A stretch of 64,000 bases of DNA from Exophiala sp. HKRS030. Its lineage: Eukaryota > Ascomycota > Eurotiomycetes > Chaetothyriales > Herpotrichiellaceae. The notes beneath the pieces are model-generated. The model ran no database searches. It saw nothing but the letters and a program-made list of their open reading frames with translations, and was not told where the DNA came from. The position numbers were made by a program, and so were the translations under genes. Where the stretch lies: contig JAHWDD010000006.1 in the NCBI GenBank assembly GCA_023897205.1, forward strand, positions 744,001 to 808,000, read 5' to 3'. Each line of letters opens with the position of its first letter. Positions within the stretch are counted from its first letter, which is position 1. Positions 1 to 9,128 of the stretch are shown in pieces.

Positions 1-129
1 AATCTCCGGCACCGGTGCCGACTTATCAATCAGATAATCAAGAGGCGCCTCGACAGGCCGCGCCGCTAAGCTACGCAACGCCCAATCGTTAACAATCCCA
101 TGCCTATTGGCCATCCACTCGAGAAGCAT
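1..129 (-). CDS. Possible 5' end of a minus-strand gene cut by the window edge
   Basis: Reading the minus strand from an ATG at 129 (second in-frame ATG at 114) gives 43 open codons that run off the left edge without a stop. The peptide (starting MLLEWMANRHG and ending in PVPEI) has a protein-like composition, but I do not recognise a family. The bases just before the first ATG read TTTTGGGTGCAG, which could also be an intron acceptor, so this may be an internal exon rather than a start. It diverges from the Apd1-like gene at 217, leaving under 100 bp between them. Chance openness over this short distance cannot be excluded. Confidence 0.25.
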   Translation of the reverse strand, partial: MLLEWMANRHGIVNDWALRSLAARPVEAPLDYLIDKSAPVPEI

Positions 130-216
130 CTGCACCCAAAATTCTCTTAGTTTGGACCCTGGTCGAAAAAAGTGCCCCGGTATATCTGATCCCCGACCGG
201 CGCATGCGATTCCACC

Positions 217-1389
217 ATGCCTACTGTCCAACGCACTCGCTCCCATAATCCTCCCACGCACCCTCCTCCTTCCTCCTCTCGATTCTCCAGAATGTCTCTG
301 TTACGCGGCGTCAAGACGTTCCTGGGCTCGGGTTCTTCGTCGCAGCACTCTACAGGCTTCATCACTGCGCGAACAGAGACGGAGCTGTTCCCCGCCACAC
401 ACCCCGACATCGATGGCGAAGAATGCTTAAGAGATTGCGATTCCTGCACGACGCACTACCCCAAGAAATTCTCCATTGACGAGAGCGACAAGCTCTATGG
501 GCATGTCAAAGGATGGAACACCCACCTCATCGTGGGCACGGGGCAGTCCGACTGGGTTCGCGACGTCACAGACATTAAACACAGCGTCATGCATGCCGTG
601 GGCAAAGCTGGTGTAGAGAGGGAGAATGGCAAGATCATGCTCAGCGCAAGTAACATGCCTAGTGGAACGGACGACCACGGTGATACAGTCGAACAAGGGA
701 CGAGCGATTGTATGCTATTGCCCAGTTGGGTCATGATCGAGAAGGTTGCGCCGAGTCAAGTCAACAAGTTGTTGACTGAGGTGGTAGAACAGAGCGTCAC
801 GAACGAAACACCTCTTGTGCAGAAAGCAGCAACACAGAATGGACATTCACAAACACCGACCGCGAATGGAAGTCACGTACAAGAGAACGCAGATGAATCA
901 AACAATAGACTCGACCCTGCACCCGTACCCGCCTCGATATCCTCGTCCTTCACCATCAAACACATTCCACACGATTATCTCATCCTTATGTGCAGTCACA
1001 AGACCCGAGACGCTAGATGTGGTCAGTCCGCGCCTCTTTTGCGCAAAGAATTCGAACGAATCTTGCGACCAATGGGTATGTACCGGGACATGCATGATGA
1101 AAGACCTGGTGGTGTAGGAATATATTTTATCAACCATGTGGGCGGCCACAAGTACAGTGCCAACGTAATGATCTATCGACGAGAAGGACGGAGGAAGGAT
1201 GGGACGGATGAAGAGATCGACGGCGCTCCACTGGCGAAAGAAGCGGTACAGCTGATCTGGCTGGCTAGGGTGCGGCCTGAGGACTGTGAAAACATTGTCA
1301 AGTTCACAGTCCTCCAAGGGAAGGTAGTCAAACCGAAGAGTCAGTTGCGAGGTGGTTTTGATCGGGAGAGAGGTCTGACGAGTTGGTGA
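217..1389 (+). CDS. Apd1-like sucrase/ferredoxin-family protein, single exon, 390 aa
   Basis: This belongs to the sucrase/ferredoxin-like (Apd1/Aim32) family, whose C-terminal thioredoxin-like ferredoxin domain binds a [2Fe-2S] cluster through two Cys and two His. The sequence shows the matching residues: C259 and C268 in CSHKTRDARCG, and H307 and H311 in the HVGGH motif. An N-terminal Cys motif, ECLRDCDSC, lies near residues 69-77. A low-complexity Ser/Thr/Asn linker separates the two halves. Yeast Apd1 is linked to actin patch organisation and redox-drug sensitivity; that role is only inferred here. The start at 217 sits in an ACCATG context. A second ATG at 292 (residue 26, MSLLRG) is an equally plausible start because the first 25 residues are Pro/Ser-rich and unconserved in appearance. 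The product is probably cytosolic, since no signal peptide or membrane segment is visible. Confidence 0.85.
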   Translation: MPTVQRTRSHNPPTHPPPSSSRFSRMSLLRGVKTFLGSGSSSQHSTGFITARTETELFPATHPDIDGEECLRDCDSCTTHYPKKFSIDESDKLYGHVKGWNTHLIVGTGQSDWVRDVTDIKHSVMHAVGKAGVERENGKIMLSASNMPSGTDDHGDTVEQGTSDCMLLPSWVMIEKVAPSQVNKLLTEVVEQSVTNETPLVQKAATQNGHSQTPTANGSHVQENADESNNRLDPAPVPASISSSFTIKHIPHDYLILMCSHKTRDARCGQSAPLLRKEFERILRPMGMYRDMHDERPGGVGIYFINHVGGHKYSANVMIYRREGRRKDGTDEEIDGAPLAKEAVQLIWLARVRPEDCENIVKFTVLQGKVVKPKSQLRGGFDRERGLTSW

Positions 1390-2786
1390 AGGAACCGGAG
1401 GTATCTGCTTGTCTGATTCGAAAAGCGAGTTATAGATTTTGCAAGCATAGAATCTTGTCCACAAGTCATGCCCTGCGAGGAAGGATGAATTTGATGGTAA
1501 GAGGATGCTAGTCGGCATTAGATGAACATGAATATACAGTAATGACCAAGTGAAACATCATAGGCCTGAGGAGGAGAGAATGATTCGCGTGGACATTTGC
1601 AACCATTCTTTGATTATATTGTCTTGTTTTATTGGAAATTTTGAGGGATGGGGATGGGATGTAGACAATAGCCTTGGTTTTGCCCAGTGATCATTCCTCG
1701 ACGAGGATCAACACTAAGCTTGGGAATAAGACGTCTCCCTACACACCACTTTCAGCCGGCCGAGTTCAGCCTCAGAGAGGCGAGCTCAAGGCCAGCCTTG
1801 CCCAGAGGGCGTGAAAAGGTCTCGGGTCAATCTCAGTTCTGTCGACTGGGTTGGACATTAATGGAAGTGCGATAATATCTCCGCAGGAATAGTCGAGACG
1901 TTCACAACAATCAACCTAGCACATCCTATGTCCCGAAGGAGCATTGAGAGGAAGGGATCGTTGTGACACAGAACTTGTTGTTGAGGAAGAAGAAAAGAGG
2001 AAAGCAGACAGTGTTGCATGCTATGGATAAGTTCAGAGAAATTTCTGCCAAGACCTCAAAAGCAGCAACGAGCCTAGTGAGACTATTCTATTTGCAGAAG
2101 TTAGGCGAATACGCATTTATGCAACCTCTCTTACACTCGTTGCATTGCATCGCCATGTCAACAACAAGTCCCCATTGCAACGTAACCAGGAATTCGTCTG
2201 AAGGTAAGAGAAGTCTAGGCACAAGAAACCCGACTAGGCTCCAGTGGCCGGCTGTGTGAGGCTCCGGGATTTGCTCTTATACGAATCCCGAACACGCAAA
2301 GTCCACTCCCAAGCTACTAATTGCGATGCCTGGCCCAATTCGTCATCTTTTCAACTGGCGTCTCAAAACTTCACTCCGAGTGACTATTCTGGCACTGACG
2401 CCGAAGTCAACACGCGCAATTTCCCTGTGTGCTCCAGCTCATATCCTAAACCACCAGAATTGTATCTTGTTGACGAGAGCAGGCCTGGTGTTATTGCTGC
2501 TGCCTTGTCCGCATTGTGACCCAAATCGCTCATTCCTGATTCTAGATATAGGTGAGGCTGACGTCTGCATCGGATGATCAACAAAGACACACTACAAGCG
2601 TTAGCGCGACTGTGGAGACAGAGTGCGAGGTGAATACAAGGACTGTATCTCGACGACATAGAAATAGACGAGGTTGCGCCCACTGTTCGTTGAACTTGCT
2701 TCCTGTCCTCATCCTCAACGAAGCAATCAATTGAGATATCGAGAACCCTATTTCATTTACATTACAACACCACCAATATCGACAAC
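1390..2786. other. Intergenic, 1.4 kb, no supported gene
   Basis: Several short open stretches occur on both strands, but none has a start context, family resemblance or splice logic that supports a gene. It holds the 3' flank of the Apd1-like gene and the promoter of the transferase at 2787. Confidence 0.6.
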
Positions 2787-4259
2787 ATGTCGCAGCCAGC
2801 TCAGAACGGTTCTTGCATGCTGTCCCAAGTCGACCAGCTCATGCCCAGAATGTATACGCCTCTCTTTCTGGTCTACAAAACGGATCAATATGAAAAGGCC
2901 GTCAAAAATTTGAACGAAGGTTTAGCCAAAACTTCGGCCTTGCTTCCATTTCTCAAAGGCTATGTTCACAAGACATCGGACGTTTCCAACCGGCTGTCGC
3001 TCTCGTGGTCATCTCAAGACCCGCCACTGGCTGTCACCGAGACTTCCACTCCAGAGTCCCTGCCAAGCTTCGAGAGGTTGAAGCAGAATGGAGCACCGCT
3101 CTCGGTATTCCAAGAGAGCCTCTGTCCCGTACCATCGATCATAGACTATAAGACTCCAGGAGCGAAGGCATCGGTCCTCGCCATCGGGGCTACAAGGATG
3201 GAAGGAGGTTTGATACTATGCTTGTGCGCTCACCACGTGGTTATGGACGGAGCGGGCATGGGCAAGTTTCTCAAGCTTTGGGGCGACTGCACGAGAGGTG
3301 TTCTGAATCTTGTTGATGACGACGCGCTGTACGACCCCGAGGAACTCTCTCATAGGGACACATGGCTACGAGATGCTAGTGGGTACTTTCCTGAGGCTGA
3401 ACCGCAAGCGACGCTCGAGGAGCTCTTGTCTCGGCATCCGGAATATAGCCTTCGATCTGTCAGCGCACCTCTCCCACCCCTATCGGCCCATGTCTCTGGA
3501 CAGCCAGCCGCTTGTGCCGCAAAGATCTTTGCTTTCTCAAGTGCAAAGCTGCAAGAGGTCAAGGTGGCCATGAGCAAATCTGTGCCAACCAAGTACCTTA
3601 CTGTCAACAATGTTCTGGGTGCTGCCCTGTGGATCGCGATTACAAGTGCTCGGCTTGGACGTATACGCCACAATGGCCTTCCTACTATTGAAGGCTCTGC
3701 CACCTCGAAACTTGGCTTTGCCATCAATGCTCGCTCGAAGGTTGGACCCCCGGTATCAACCATGTCTTTCTTGGGCAACGTGACCATGCTCAAGGTGGTT
3801 GAACTTCCTGCTACCGAGATGGAAGGTGTCGCTGAGAATGCCCTGGCCAAGTCGAGCGCCACGAACTTTTCTCTTTTGACGCCGGTAATCACTGCTATTG
3901 CTGCAACCACCTCCGCTGTGACACCAACTCATGTTGGTGAGATCGTGGCATTTGCCGATCGTCTCTCTGACGTTGAAGACATCCTCCCAGGATGGAATTC
4001 CTACCATGGTCTGGATCTGACATATACAAGTTGGGCGGATCTAGGAATGTACGATTGCGACTTCGGAGCAAGTTTAGGAGGTGGGCCGCGGTTTGTTAGG
4101 ATCCCCTACATGCCTTATATTGACGGCATGGTGCTTTCCTTGCCGAGACGCAGGCTGGCCGAAGCTTTCGATGAGAGAATTGAGGTTGCCATCATGATGA
4201 ATGAGCAAGATATGCAAGCGCTTGAGGAGAACGAAATGATACGAAGCTGGCGTGCTTAA
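2787..4259 (+). CDS. BAHD-like O-acyltransferase (trichothecene 3-O-acetyltransferase family), 490 aa
   Basis: This is a fungal member of the BAHD/Tri101-like acyltransferase superfamily, enzymes that move an acyl group from CoA to a hydroxyl or amine of a small molecule. The catalytic HXXXD motif is visible as HHVVMDG, with His150 and Asp154. The structural DFGWG motif near the C terminus appears only as a variant, DFGAS (residues 425-429). The length of 490 aa is normal for the family and there is no intron. The ATG at 2787 lies in a good context (ACAACATG). No signal peptide is visible, so it is probably cytosolic. Substrate is unknown. No polyketide, terpene or peptide synthase is nearby, so membership of a biosynthetic cluster is not supported. 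A second, distant paralogue lies at 58429. Confidence 0.85.
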   Translation: MSQPAQNGSCMLSQVDQLMPRMYTPLFLVYKTDQYEKAVKNLNEGLAKTSALLPFLKGYVHKTSDVSNRLSLSWSSQDPPLAVTETSTPESLPSFERLKQNGAPLSVFQESLCPVPSIIDYKTPGAKASVLAIGATRMEGGLILCLCAHHVVMDGAGMGKFLKLWGDCTRGVLNLVDDDALYDPEELSHRDTWLRDASGYFPEAEPQATLEELLSRHPEYSLRSVSAPLPPLSAHVSGQPAACAAKIFAFSSAKLQEVKVAMSKSVPTKYLTVNNVLGAALWIAITSARLGRIRHNGLPTIEGSATSKLGFAINARSKVGPPVSTMSFLGNVTMLKVVELPATEMEGVAENALAKSSATNFSLLTPVITAIAATTSAVTPTHVGEIVAFADRLSDVEDILPGWNSYHGLDLTYTSWADLGMYDCDFGASLGGGPRFVRIPYMPYIDGMVLSLPRRRLAEAFDERIEVAIMMNEQDMQALEENEMIRSWRA

Positions 4260-4904
4260 GCGGATCTATTGCTACCGAGATGCTTGCTTTGGTCTATATG
4301 ATTCGCGATCTTCCCAAGGTTCAAGAACGGGCGAAGACCCTGGTAAAGCTGCCTTCATTCGCCCCCACGAGTTTTGAATTGAACCCGAGCACATGTACCA
4401 CAGATATTTTTCTTCTTGGCCACCTAGCTACATCACCTGAATTCACTTTGGACGACACCCTTCACGTGAAGAATTTGTAAACGGGAAAAGTGGCGAGCAG
4501 CATTTGGCCATTGGTAGTAGTTCTATCTGGTGGTGACTTAGATTGATCCTAGTGGAACACCAAATGTTGTCCTCCACCCTCCTATTTGTTCAGACCGAAC
4601 AGGGTTAGGGAAGAACTACTGTATCTAACCGCTGTTATGTACGGTCAACTGTTCATTAAAAGTACCAATTAAGTCATTTCTGTAGGCCTTCCAGGGTAAG
4701 CTGACCACCCCTGTCCCGCGAAGAGAATCTTGGGCTTATATCGGCATGGCGCATCTGCGGGGCCCATGACACTTGTGACTGCGCGTACTAATACTCCGTA
4801 TATGGGCGAAGCGACTTCTACACCGACATAGGCACCTACCAACTTCCTTGTCACACCTTAGTACAGACCATCGATAGTAGCCTCAAACAAATACAGAGCA
4901 CGTC
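4260..4904. other. Intergenic, 645 bp
   Basis: No gene is seen. One copy of the TACTCCGTA word is at 4792-4800, about 105 bp upstream of the MYND gene start. Confidence 0.6.
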
Positions 4905-5717
4905 ATGGCAGACTCAGCGAACGTGGCGACCGAGGAGCGAGTCTGTGCTTCCTGCGGCAAGGCTGAGTCCCAATTGCCGACCGGTTCTACTTTGAAAAGA
5001 TGTGGCTGGTGCCTGCAAGAGAACTTCTGTTCTAAAGGTGAGTCAATTCTTCGGGGGAAGAACCCTCTCCTCGACCCCGTCATGATCAGGGGGTGGCCCT
5101 GATCAGTCTTTCTGTGTATAGAATGTCAGGCAGAGCACCGGCTGCTATATTATACAATATGTCGACGACGAGCATCCATCAGCCGGCGGCAACATAGAAT
5201 TAGATGTCGACGACCAGAGTCCAACCGCTGGCCGCAACATAGAACTGCACGTCGACGACCAGCGTCCAACAGCCCGCGGCCGACCCTACCTGCTCCTCAG
5301 TTCCTCACCTTCTTCAACCAACTCAAATCTGAGCCGAGGACGTACCAGGTGCTCATCGACACCTTCCGTCTTCGCTGCGAGGAAGACTACACAATCGGAG
5401 GTCACAAACACGGCATCTATGGAGGAGACCCTCCGCTTCCCGTGTTTCGCGATTTCCTGGCTCGGGCCAAGACCGCGGGGATGTTGCCGCCATGGTGGAA
5501 CTCAAAGAAGCGAAAGGCTTGTGAGGAAATGGCACAGCATGATGAACACTTCAATATCAAGTTTAAAGTGGAAGAATCAGACATCTTGGAGTTCTATAGC
5601 AATTGTTTAATGCCATTGAGGTTGCGCTTCGCTGCATTGAATGTGTACGGCGGCAGCTATGGAAGTGGCCAGAACCAAATGCCAGCAGACTATGTATGCC
5701 AATGTCGAGGAAAGTGA
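4905..5717 (+). CDS. MYND-type zinc-finger protein, two exons
   Basis: Exon 1 is 4905-5037 and exon 2 is 5122-5717; the 84-bp intron starts GTGAGT and ends ATAG. Splicing joins CSK to ECQAEH, giving the MYND series C-x2-C (residues 14 and 17), C-x2-C (33 and 36), then C-x3-C (42 and 46). The last expected His/Cys pair is irregular: His is followed by Cys only after seven residues, so the second zinc site may be degenerate. The C-terminal half contains the block typical of a fungal MYND subfamily: a VLIDTFRLR stretch, a GGDPP loop, an LPPWWN motif and LMPLRLRFAALNVYG near the end. Between finger and C-terminal domain sits a 45-bp tandem repeat. Molecular role is unknown; MYND fingers are usually protein-interaction modules. 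Confidence 0.75.
5161..5282 (+). repeat. 45-bp tandem repeat inside the MYND gene, about 2.7 copies
   Basis: Copies begin at 5161, 5206 and 5251, each with GTCGACGAC. The period is exactly 45 bp, so the frame is kept and 15 residues are added per unit. In the coding frame the units read as Arg-rich (CRRR/CRRP/ARRR). The alternative frame reads as a regular VDDxxPxAGxNIEL repeat. Confidence 0.85.
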
Positions 5718-6406
5718 TGAGAGAAGTTGATTGCTGGTGGTCATGGTTTAAAGGTGCAAGGAACAAGCAACAAGGCTGGCTAGGTACGTTGCTGTGAGTC
5801 AATGATGGAGTTGGTTTGTCTTTTTGACACTGACAAGGAAGAAAGTCACGTTATTTCAAATCAAGAAAAAAAGGATACCCAGAGTAAGCCTTCGTGACTT
5901 GCTGTTTATTTTGTTACCTAGTCTTCAAGTCAGTGTCATCAGGCTCATCATGTTTCCTGCTCGTACGGAGTGTTGAGGCTCATCAGGCTGAGACGCGGGC
6001 AGGTTTGGCGCTAACCTGATTGAGGCGAAACGCTCAACACCGTCGCCTCGCCTATTTCTTTAATGCACACTTGTACGGAGTACGCGCCCGCATGATGGTC
6101 GCAGTACGGAGTAATGTACCTCGATGACCCTGGGAGTGTGACAACCCTGGCCACCGTTTCGGCCTGGGGCCGAGATGCTCCCATGCAGAAACCCGCGCCA
6201 ACATGGCTGGCCTTGTCGCCTTTTTGCGTGGTTTTATCTGCTCTGACTTCCTCAGCAGAATGGTGGTGAGGCGAGGTGAGCTTTCTTGCTGTCCAGGTTT
6301 CTCACGCGTGCTTTTCTCTCTCTTATTTTGGCCCCCAGGACTTGTGTACTGCGTCAAAAAGAGACATGCACTAGAGCGCGCCCGCACTGTTCCGCCACAA
6401 AAACAC
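5718..6406. other. Intergenic with clustered TACGGAGTA words
   Basis: No gene is supported. TACGGAGT occurs at 5964, and two full TACGGAGTA copies lie at 6074-6082 and 6105-6113. The open frame of the next gene extends back to 6203, but the upstream segment looks non-coding and the start at 6407 is preferred. Confidence 0.55.
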
Positions 6407-8557
6407 ATGGCGGCGCGCGACCGCAGAGGCTTCAAAGTAGTCCCAACGGTGGACGGGGACGTGTCGACAAGTCAAATATATGACAGTGAGCGCGATGTTC
6501 CTCTTCGTGCACTTGCGCCCATTGGGAGAAAGCCAGTGGCCGCCTCACACCAAAGCCCAGCGTCCATCGTCAACTCGACGACGATCGAGCAACAAGAAAC
6601 CATGCTATATACACCTCCGACGACAGCAGACAAACCACCACCACCACTATTCGTGAGTAGTGGTCTCGGCCGACCAGCTCGCAAGCCCATAGTCAACTGG
6701 GTCGATGCCGCCGCGACCCTACTCAGCGTACTATGTCTCATCGCCTCCGTTGTCGTGATCAGTCCGTCGTTTGCCTACGCGGCCGAACTGGCCTACACTC
6801 GACAAATCATCGCCGTCGGGTTTTTACTGGGTGTCATGAGCCAATGCATGCTTCGCACGGTCCCCTTTGCGTTTCTCCTGATCGAGGCCCAGTATGGCCG
6901 TTCGACCCTGCAGAACCTCGACGGCCTGCTTCGTTGGACCCCTCTCGCCAACAACCTCGGCGCGATATGGAGGACGTGCATCGTCATTTTGTTGCTGCTG
7001 CCCTTGGGCCTCAGTGTGGGATACAAGCGATACACGGGCGGAATAGGCGACACTCACGCGACGATGAAAACCGTCGGTCTCGGACCCACCGCCCCCCCGG
7101 GGACACAAGGCATCGGGTTCACGAGCACAATGACCAATGCGACGTTGCCGTTCGTCGGTGCGACCATCGACAACGAGACGGTGCCGAGCTTCGGTGCCGC
7201 CCGGGGCGGCGGCGGCGGCGGCGGCCAGGTGTACGGGTACAACCTCGTCCTCTTTTCGACGACCGACGCCGCCGCCCTCGACGCCCCTTTGCCCGAAAAC
7301 GTCTCGTCCATCCAACACTCGCTCGGCCCAGGCGAAGCGGCGACCATCTCGGCCGACGTGCGCGGCACCGCGTCCCACTACCACACGCTCGGCGACTCGG
7401 ACCGGAGCAACGCCAGCTGGGCCGACGCGTGGACCTACGGCGCCTGGAAGACCATCACGCTCTACAACGGCTACAAGTTTGGCTTCTTGGCCGTCAGCAC
7501 CGCCTCGGGCGACGGCCCGGGGTGGTACAACTCGTCCTGGGTGTACATGGGGGCGTACCCGACGGACAACGACGACGACGACGACAGGGTCACGTTCCAG
7601 CGCACCGCCTCACTGTGCACCGTGTCCCGGAAGTCGTGCCACGCGACCTGGACCGTCACGTCGTCGTCGATTCTTCTCGCCTCCGCCACCTGCGACTCCG
7701 ACTTGTGGTCGGGCTACCAGTACCTGACCAGTTCGCAGTTGGGGGTCGCCGACTCCATGCCACCTCTGATGGCGGAATACCTCGCACCTTTCGCGACGAC
7801 CCGCAACGCCTCGGACTGGCGGGTTCCTTCGTTCGCCCTCGCCGCCGCGTCCATGTACCAGTCCCGCGTCGCGTCCAGCTCCGGTTCCGTCCCCGTCCAG
7901 CTGGCCGGGTCCCTGTACCAAGATTGGCTGTTGAACGACACCACGTCCGGCACCTCTTTCGGTACCATCAACGACACCGGGACCCCCCTGAACCTCTCGA
8001 CCGGGGCCTACACCGAACGGTACAACGGTACCTTGACGCGGGTGCTGAACCGACCCGTCCTCCGGGCCGATTGGTCTCTGTACGCCCTCCTCGCCATCCA
8101 ACCCTCCCTGACCGCCCTGGCCTTTGTGGCGGTGTGCGCTTTGCACGAAACTCCGATCTCCAGGGGGTTTGGACTCATTTCCGTCTTGGCGGGCGTCGAA
8201 AGGGGAGGGCTAGACGTACTCGCGGGGGCCACCTTTTCCGGAGAGACAAAAAGGTCGGTGACCATGGAGATTAGGGTCGTAGAAGATGATGATGATGAGG
8301 AGGAAGACGAAGACGAAGACGGAGACGGAGACGGAGAAGAACACAACATTGGTCCGGCTTCACCGACGACCACAGCAATGGCCACCAAAACAAAACCAAA
8401 AACAAAAGCCAAAGTCTGCTCGACGACCAACCCCACCACGAGGAGAAGAAAATTGCAGTACCTCATTGGCTGTGGTGGCACCACACGACGTCCGGGTTTG
8501 ACGAGTACGACGAGGTCGCGTCATCAACGTGTGGATCGAAAGATGAAATACTACTGA
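6407..8557 (+). CDS. Unrecognised fungal integral membrane protein with large extracytoplasmic domain, 716 aa
   Basis: I do not recognise the family. Numbered from the ATG at 6407, there is a Lys/Arg-containing N terminus of about 80 residues. Three hydrophobic segments follow (one starting in the AATLLSVLCLIASVVVI run, one around IIAVGFLLGVMSQCML, one around TCIVILLLLPLGLSV). Then comes an extended polar domain of roughly 350 residues, rich in Gly/Ser/Thr/Trp with many Asn-x-Ser/Thr sequons. Another membrane segment lies near LTALAFVAVCAL, and the tail is low-complexity Asp/Glu then Lys/Thr-rich. This suggests a plasma-membrane or secretory-pathway protein with a glycosylated luminal domain. 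A Gly run (about 8 G) and a D run (DNDDDDD) come from short trinucleotide repeats. The frame stays open back to 6203, but the residues there are not convincing. Third-codon positions are strikingly G/C-rich compared with neighbours. Confidence 0.6.
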   Translation: MAARDRRGFKVVPTVDGDVSTSQIYDSERDVPLRALAPIGRKPVAASHQSPASIVNSTTIEQQETMLYTPPTTADKPPPPLFVSSGLGRPARKPIVNWVDAAATLLSVLCLIASVVVISPSFAYAAELAYTRQIIAVGFLLGVMSQCMLRTVPFAFLLIEAQYGRSTLQNLDGLLRWTPLANNLGAIWRTCIVILLLLPLGLSVGYKRYTGGIGDTHATMKTVGLGPTAPPGTQGIGFTSTMTNATLPFVGATIDNETVPSFGAARGGGGGGGQVYGYNLVLFSTTDAAALDAPLPENVSSIQHSLGPGEAATISADVRGTASHYHTLGDSDRSNASWADAWTYGAWKTITLYNGYKFGFLAVSTASGDGPGWYNSSWVYMGAYPTDNDDDDDRVTFQRTASLCTVSRKSCHATWTVTSSSILLASATCDSDLWSGYQYLTSSQLGVADSMPPLMAEYLAPFATTRNASDWRVPSFALAAASMYQSRVASSSGSVPVQLAGSLYQDWLLNDTTSGTSFGTINDTGTPLNLSTGAYTERYNGTLTRVLNRPVLRADWSLYALLAIQPSLTALAFVAVCALHETPISRGFGLISVLAGVERGGLDVLAGATFSGETKRSVTMEIRVVEDDDDEEEDEDEDGDGDGEEHNIGPASPTTTAMATKTKPKTKAKVCSTTNPTTRRRKLQYLIGCGGTTRRPGLTSTTRSRHQRVDRKMKYY

Positions 8558-9128
8558 TCTACAATATCCTGATCCACCGATCAACTGGTCAGGTACCTAG
8601 ACGTCTCTAACTCGTAGCGACCCGGCCTGCGCGCACACACAACACTGCGCTGCGGCCTCAACACCTAGTTTTAGCCCTCCTTGGTACTGAATTCTTATCA
8701 TTTCAAACGCATAAGTCGTGACACGTACCTACGGGAGTGCGTCTACGACGAGGATCCCCACTCTACCGATCATCAACCTACCATATTATACTCATACCAG
8801 GTGTGTCTACCCATTTCACAAGCTCCATCTATAGTCAGGATGGCATTCTGTGGTAGATACCAGCGAAATGGCCCCTCTTCTCGCCATACATGATGAAATC
8901 GTGAATGACCTGATGACCAACCCCATTCTCCCTTCTATTCCGCCATTATTTTTTGTGCAACACAGTCAGTAATAAGGCTGTCTACCAACAGATCCAACAC
9001 GTTAGTTCGTTGATATTTGTAGTCAGATTCCATGCTATACGAAGTAAAATGCTTGCTGATTCAAAATGATATACATATACACTAGCACAGAGCTAGGCTC
9101 ATCAACATGCAGATCACAACACCTCATC
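8558..9128. other. Intergenic, 571 bp, convergent 3' flanks
   Basis: This AT-richer stretch lies between the membrane-protein gene and the end of SEC3, which point toward each other. No gene is seen. Confidence 0.6.

Noticed and set aside
2787..4259. Secondary-metabolite cluster around the BAHD-like enzymes
   Set aside because: No polyketide, peptide, terpene or P450 backbone genes are adjacent to either BAHD-like gene; neighbours are housekeeping or unrelated.
6733..8274. Long overlapping open frames (513, 186, 196, 178 codons) in other frames of the membrane-protein gene
   Set aside because: They are products of strong G/C third-position bias; their translations are Arg/Pro/His-rich and unlike proteins.
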